From the NCBI GenBank assembly GCA_021323265.1, contig JAJTCO010000037.1:1-64000 (forward strand): DNA of 64,000 bases. Direction: 5' to 3'. The position numbers were made by a program, and so were the translations under genes. How positions within the stretch are numbered: the stretch's first letter is position 1; the number at the start of each line of letters is the position of its first letter. Below are positions 61,807 to 64,000 of this stretch, one piece after another. The notes beneath the pieces are model-generated. The model did no database searches, had not been told where the DNA came from, and worked only from the letters and a program-made list of their open reading frames with translations. Origin of the DNA: Pseudoduganella sp. GTDB taxonomy: Bacteria > Pseudomonadota > Gammaproteobacteria > Burkholderiales > Burkholderiaceae_D.

Positions 61807-63150
61807 ATGAAAATCCCTTGCCTACTCCTCGTCCTGGGCGCCTTGTGCTGCGCGCCTGTGCATGCCGACACTCCCCGTTTCAGCCCAGAGCAATTGCGGC
61901 AGGACCTGCAATTCCTGCGGCAGGCCATCGAAGCCACGCATCCCGAGCCGGATCTGCGTGCGGGGCGGGCGGCGTACGAAGAGGCGTTCCGCCTGGCGCA
62001 GGCGCGGCTGCGCCAGCCTCTCTCGCGCGATGAGGCGTGGCGCGCGCTGGCGGCCATGAACCCGGCCTTCAACGATGCGCACCTGGCCGTGCTGCTGCCC
62101 GACTGGCGCGCGGAGACGCGCGCGCACCTTGCGGCGGGCGGCAAGCTGTTCCCCTTCGAGGTGAGCATCGACCGGCAGGGCGGCCTGCACCTGGTGGCTG
62201 CGCTGGGCGGCGGCGCCAGTGCGTTGGCAGGCCGTCAGCTCGACAGCATCAACGGCATGCCGGCGGCGCGCATCCTGGCCGAGCTGGGCGCGCTGGTGCA
62301 CGGCGACACGCCGGCCTTCCGCAACAAGGTACTGGAGCGGCGCCTGTGGCTGTATTACTGGAAGACGTATGGGGCGCCGGAGCGCTTCGCGCTGGGCATC
62401 GGCGGCAAGGTGCACGAGGTGCCCGCCGCCACGGCGCTGCCGGCCACGATGGCGGCGGACCAGTCGTTCGAACAGGCCTTCCAGTTCCGCATGCTGCCGG
62501 GCGGCGTGGGCCTGCTGACCGTGAAACAGTTCTCCTGGCCGGACAAGCAGCGCTTCTACGCTTTCACCGAGCGCGCCTTCACGGCACTGCGCGACGCGGG
62601 CGCGCGCACGCTGCTGATCGACGTGCGCGAGAACGGTGGCGGCGACGATGACATGTGGAAGACGGGCATCGTGCGCTACATCGCCGACAAGCCATTCCGC
62701 AACGGTTCGAGCTATGTGAAGAAGGTGATCGAAGGCCGCGCCGCTCCCGGCGAGAAAGTGGGCGATGTGGTGAACGGCTTCGTCGACAGCTGGGAGCAGC
62801 CCGAGCCCGCCCATCCCCTGCACTTCCGCGGCAAGGTCTTCGTACTGGTGGGCGACATGACCTACTCGTCCGCCGTCCTGTTCAGCAACTCGGTGCAGGA
62901 TTTCGGCTTCGCCAGGCTGGTTGGCGCCGGCGGCTATGCCTATGTGCGCCAGACTGGCGGCACGCAGAAACAGCACATCCTGCCCAACACGGGACTGGAA
63001 GTGGCGGTGCCGCGCTTCGTGCTGGACCGCCCTTCCGGCAAGCGCGAACCGGTGCTGCTGCAGCCGGACATCATCCTGGCCGACGATCCCTTCGACCGCG
63101 ATGCGCTGATCAATGCGCTGCTAAAGCATCCCGCGGCAGCAAGCCATTGA
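61807..63150 (+). CDS. Exported S41-family peptidase
   Basis: A 447-residue protein with a signal peptide (CCAPVHA). An N-terminal helical part (to about 130), a PDZ-like portion with GRQLDSINGMPA, and the S41 core with LLIDVRENGGGDDD and the nucleophile region MTYSSAVLFSN follow. It resembles C-terminal-processing or interphotoreceptor-type proteases of the periplasm. It overlaps the following convergent gene by 41 bases. Confidence 0.9.
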   Translation: MKIPCLLLVLGALCCAPVHADTPRFSPEQLRQDLQFLRQAIEATHPEPDLRAGRAAYEEAFRLAQARLRQPLSRDEAWRALAAMNPAFNDAHLAVLLPDWRAETRAHLAAGGKLFPFEVSIDRQGGLHLVAALGGGASALAGRQLDSINGMPAARILAELGALVHGDTPAFRNKVLERRLWLYYWKTYGAPERFALGIGGKVHEVPAATALPATMAADQSFEQAFQFRMLPGGVGLLTVKQFSWPDKQRFYAFTERAFTALRDAGARTLLIDVRENGGGDDDMWKTGIVRYIADKPFRNGSSYVKKVIEGRAAPGEKVGDVVNGFVDSWEQPEPAHPLHFRGKVFVLVGDMTYSSAVLFSNSVQDFGFARLVGAGGYAYVRQTGGTQKQHILPNTGLEVAVPRFVLDRPSGKREPVLLQPDIILADDPFDRDALINALLKHPAAASH

Positions 63151-64000
63151 AGTAGGTGCGCGCCGCCAGCAGGCACGGCGCGCCTGCCATGCGCGCGTGG
63201 TAGCTCTCCATCACCTGCTCCTGCACGCTGCGCTCGGATTTGGCGGCTTCCTGCTGCGCCCTGTGCGCCACTTCGTCCCGGATCAGGCTGAAGGCGCGCC
63301 GCGATTGGCTGAATGCATCCGGCGCGCCCTGCTCTTCCAGGTCAACCAGCGTGGGCGGCGCGCCGCGCTGGCTGAAGTACTCCGCCGCGGCTGTCGTATT
63401 GAAGAAGGGCACCGTCGGGTCCTTGCTGCCGCCGCACAGCAGCAAGGGACTGTGCGGCGTGTAGCTGCGCAGGTCGTTCTTCAGCATCCATTTGCGCAGG
63501 TTGTTGGCGGGCGTGCAATCGCCGTCGTCGCAGGGATGGGCTGCCAGGTCGCGCAGGTAGGCTTCGCGGTAGCTGGTGCGCACCAGGTGCGGGCTGCTGA
63601 AGAAGGCGGAGGCGCCGCTCGCTTGCGGCTGCGAGTCGCGCGCGAACAGGGCGCGCTTGGGCAGCTTGCCCTGCTTGACCAGTTCCTTGGCCTTCAGACG
63701 CGTGGGCAGCAGGGTTTCGATGCCGCTGGCATACTGCCCTTCGTACAGTTCTTCCGGCTTGCTGTAGATGGCGGCGCCGGCGCGCTGGGCGGAGGTGGCG
63801 ATCAGCGGCAGGTAGAACGTGATGCCGGCATTGGGCTGGCCGCCGAACACGGTGTCGGCCAGGCGCGCCATGGCGTAAGGGCCGGACAGGCCGGCGACGG
63901 CGGTGACCTTGAATTCGCCGTCCCGCTCCATGGCGCGCTGGGTCGCCAGCGCCACGAAGCCGCCCTGTGAATAGCCGGTCAGGAACAGCTGCGGCCCGGG
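63110..64000 (-). CDS. Secreted hydrolase/lipase, 5' part beyond the window
   Basis: The frame stays open through the window's right edge, so only the last 296 residues are seen. The first visible ones give LFLTGYSQGG, a serine nucleophile elbow, followed by VTAVAGLSGPYAMARL, and near the end LLLCGGSKDPTVPFFNT (acid residue). This is an alpha/beta hydrolase of the secretory lipase type. A starting codon was not seen. Substrate unknown. Confidence 0.85.
   Translation of the reverse strand, partial: PGPQLFLTGYSQGGFVALATQRAMERDGEFKVTAVAGLSGPYAMARLADTVFGGQPNAGITFYLPLIATSAQRAGAAIYSKPEELYEGQYASGIETLLPTRLKAKELVKQGKLPKRALFARDSQPQASGASAFFSSPHLVRTSYREAYLRDLAAHPCDDGDCTPANNLRKWMLKNDLRSYTPHSPLLLCGGSKDPTVPFFNTTAAAEYFSQRGAPPTLVDLEEQGAPDAFSQSRRAFSLIRDEVAHRAQQEAAKSERSVQEQVMESYHARMAGAPCLLAARTYFNGLLPRDALAAH

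Overview
The window is high-GC DNA (roughly two thirds G+C) from a betaproteobacterium, most likely an Oxalobacteraceae member of the Massilia/Janthinobacterium/Duganella group. The reasons are the protein sequences of the housekeeping genes (rho, trxA, gmd, pdxH, gcdH), the trxA-rho-rpmE gene order, and several families of GGGG-containing inverted repeats behind genes. The taxonomy is inferred from familiarity, not from a search. All coordinates are in the 1-64000 frame.

Layout. At 1-6 a leftward gene begins behind a promoter whose spacer carries a hut-type operator, and the matching repressor HutC lies at 6154-6870. Next come an exported amidohydrolase, a BlaI/M56 peptidase pair with a dyad operator (1888-1925), a GST, a 2OG-Fe(II) oxygenase/Ada alkylation-repair pair, HutC, and a 1549-residue hybrid histidine kinase with a fused NMT1-like binding domain plus a small response regulator. 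The trxA-rho-rpmE cluster (12195-14121) has an intact rho, but trxA lacks its 3' end and rpmE has an internal deletion. Then follow an ArnT-like membrane glycosyltransferase, a solute-binding protein, a divergent FtsH-like AAA protease, tRNA-Leu(CAA) and a large MalT-like LuxR regulator. From 31003 down to 22686 a leftward glycan cluster encodes GDP-D-rhamnose synthesis (gmd, rmd), two glycosyltransferases, a FAD oxidoreductase, GtrA and a polytopic protein. maeB (33768-31581) is broken by an internal deletion with a frame change.

The 34-42 kb part holds thiL, a small 56-residue ORF, an AraC regulator, a DUF3224 protein, a YfiR / hybrid kinase / REC-PAS-GGDEF-EAL-REC c-di-GMP cassette in overlapping frames, and cinA. 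From 42.5 to 52.6 kb lie a UvrD-like helicase, a metallophosphoesterase, an orphan TraL/TraM-like pair, an inverted-repeat element carrying two FNR-like sites, an ArsR/CDF metal-efflux pair with a clear operator, an FKBP isomerase, ThpR, TcdA, an in-frame hemerythrin-PdxH fusion, and a cyclopropane fatty acid synthase. The last 11 kb carry a secreted zinc metalloprotease, GNAT and cupin genes, msrA, a flavin reductase, gcdH, a truncated haemoglobin, an alpha/beta hydrolase, a LysR regulator, an S41 peptidase, and the 3' part of a secreted hydrolase/lipase cut by the window edge.

The most striking result is a pattern rather than one system. Three conserved genes (trxA, rpmE, maeB) each lack a clean block, about 100-135 bases in rpmE and maeB, and a fourth locus (hemerythrin/pdxH) looks like a fusion made by losing a stop, spacer and start codon. 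Either the assembly drops short stretches or this genome has suffered small deletions. The second theme is regulation: repressor genes next to, or matched with, recognisable operators (HutC, BlaI, ArsR), and inverted-repeat elements placed exactly at gene ends.
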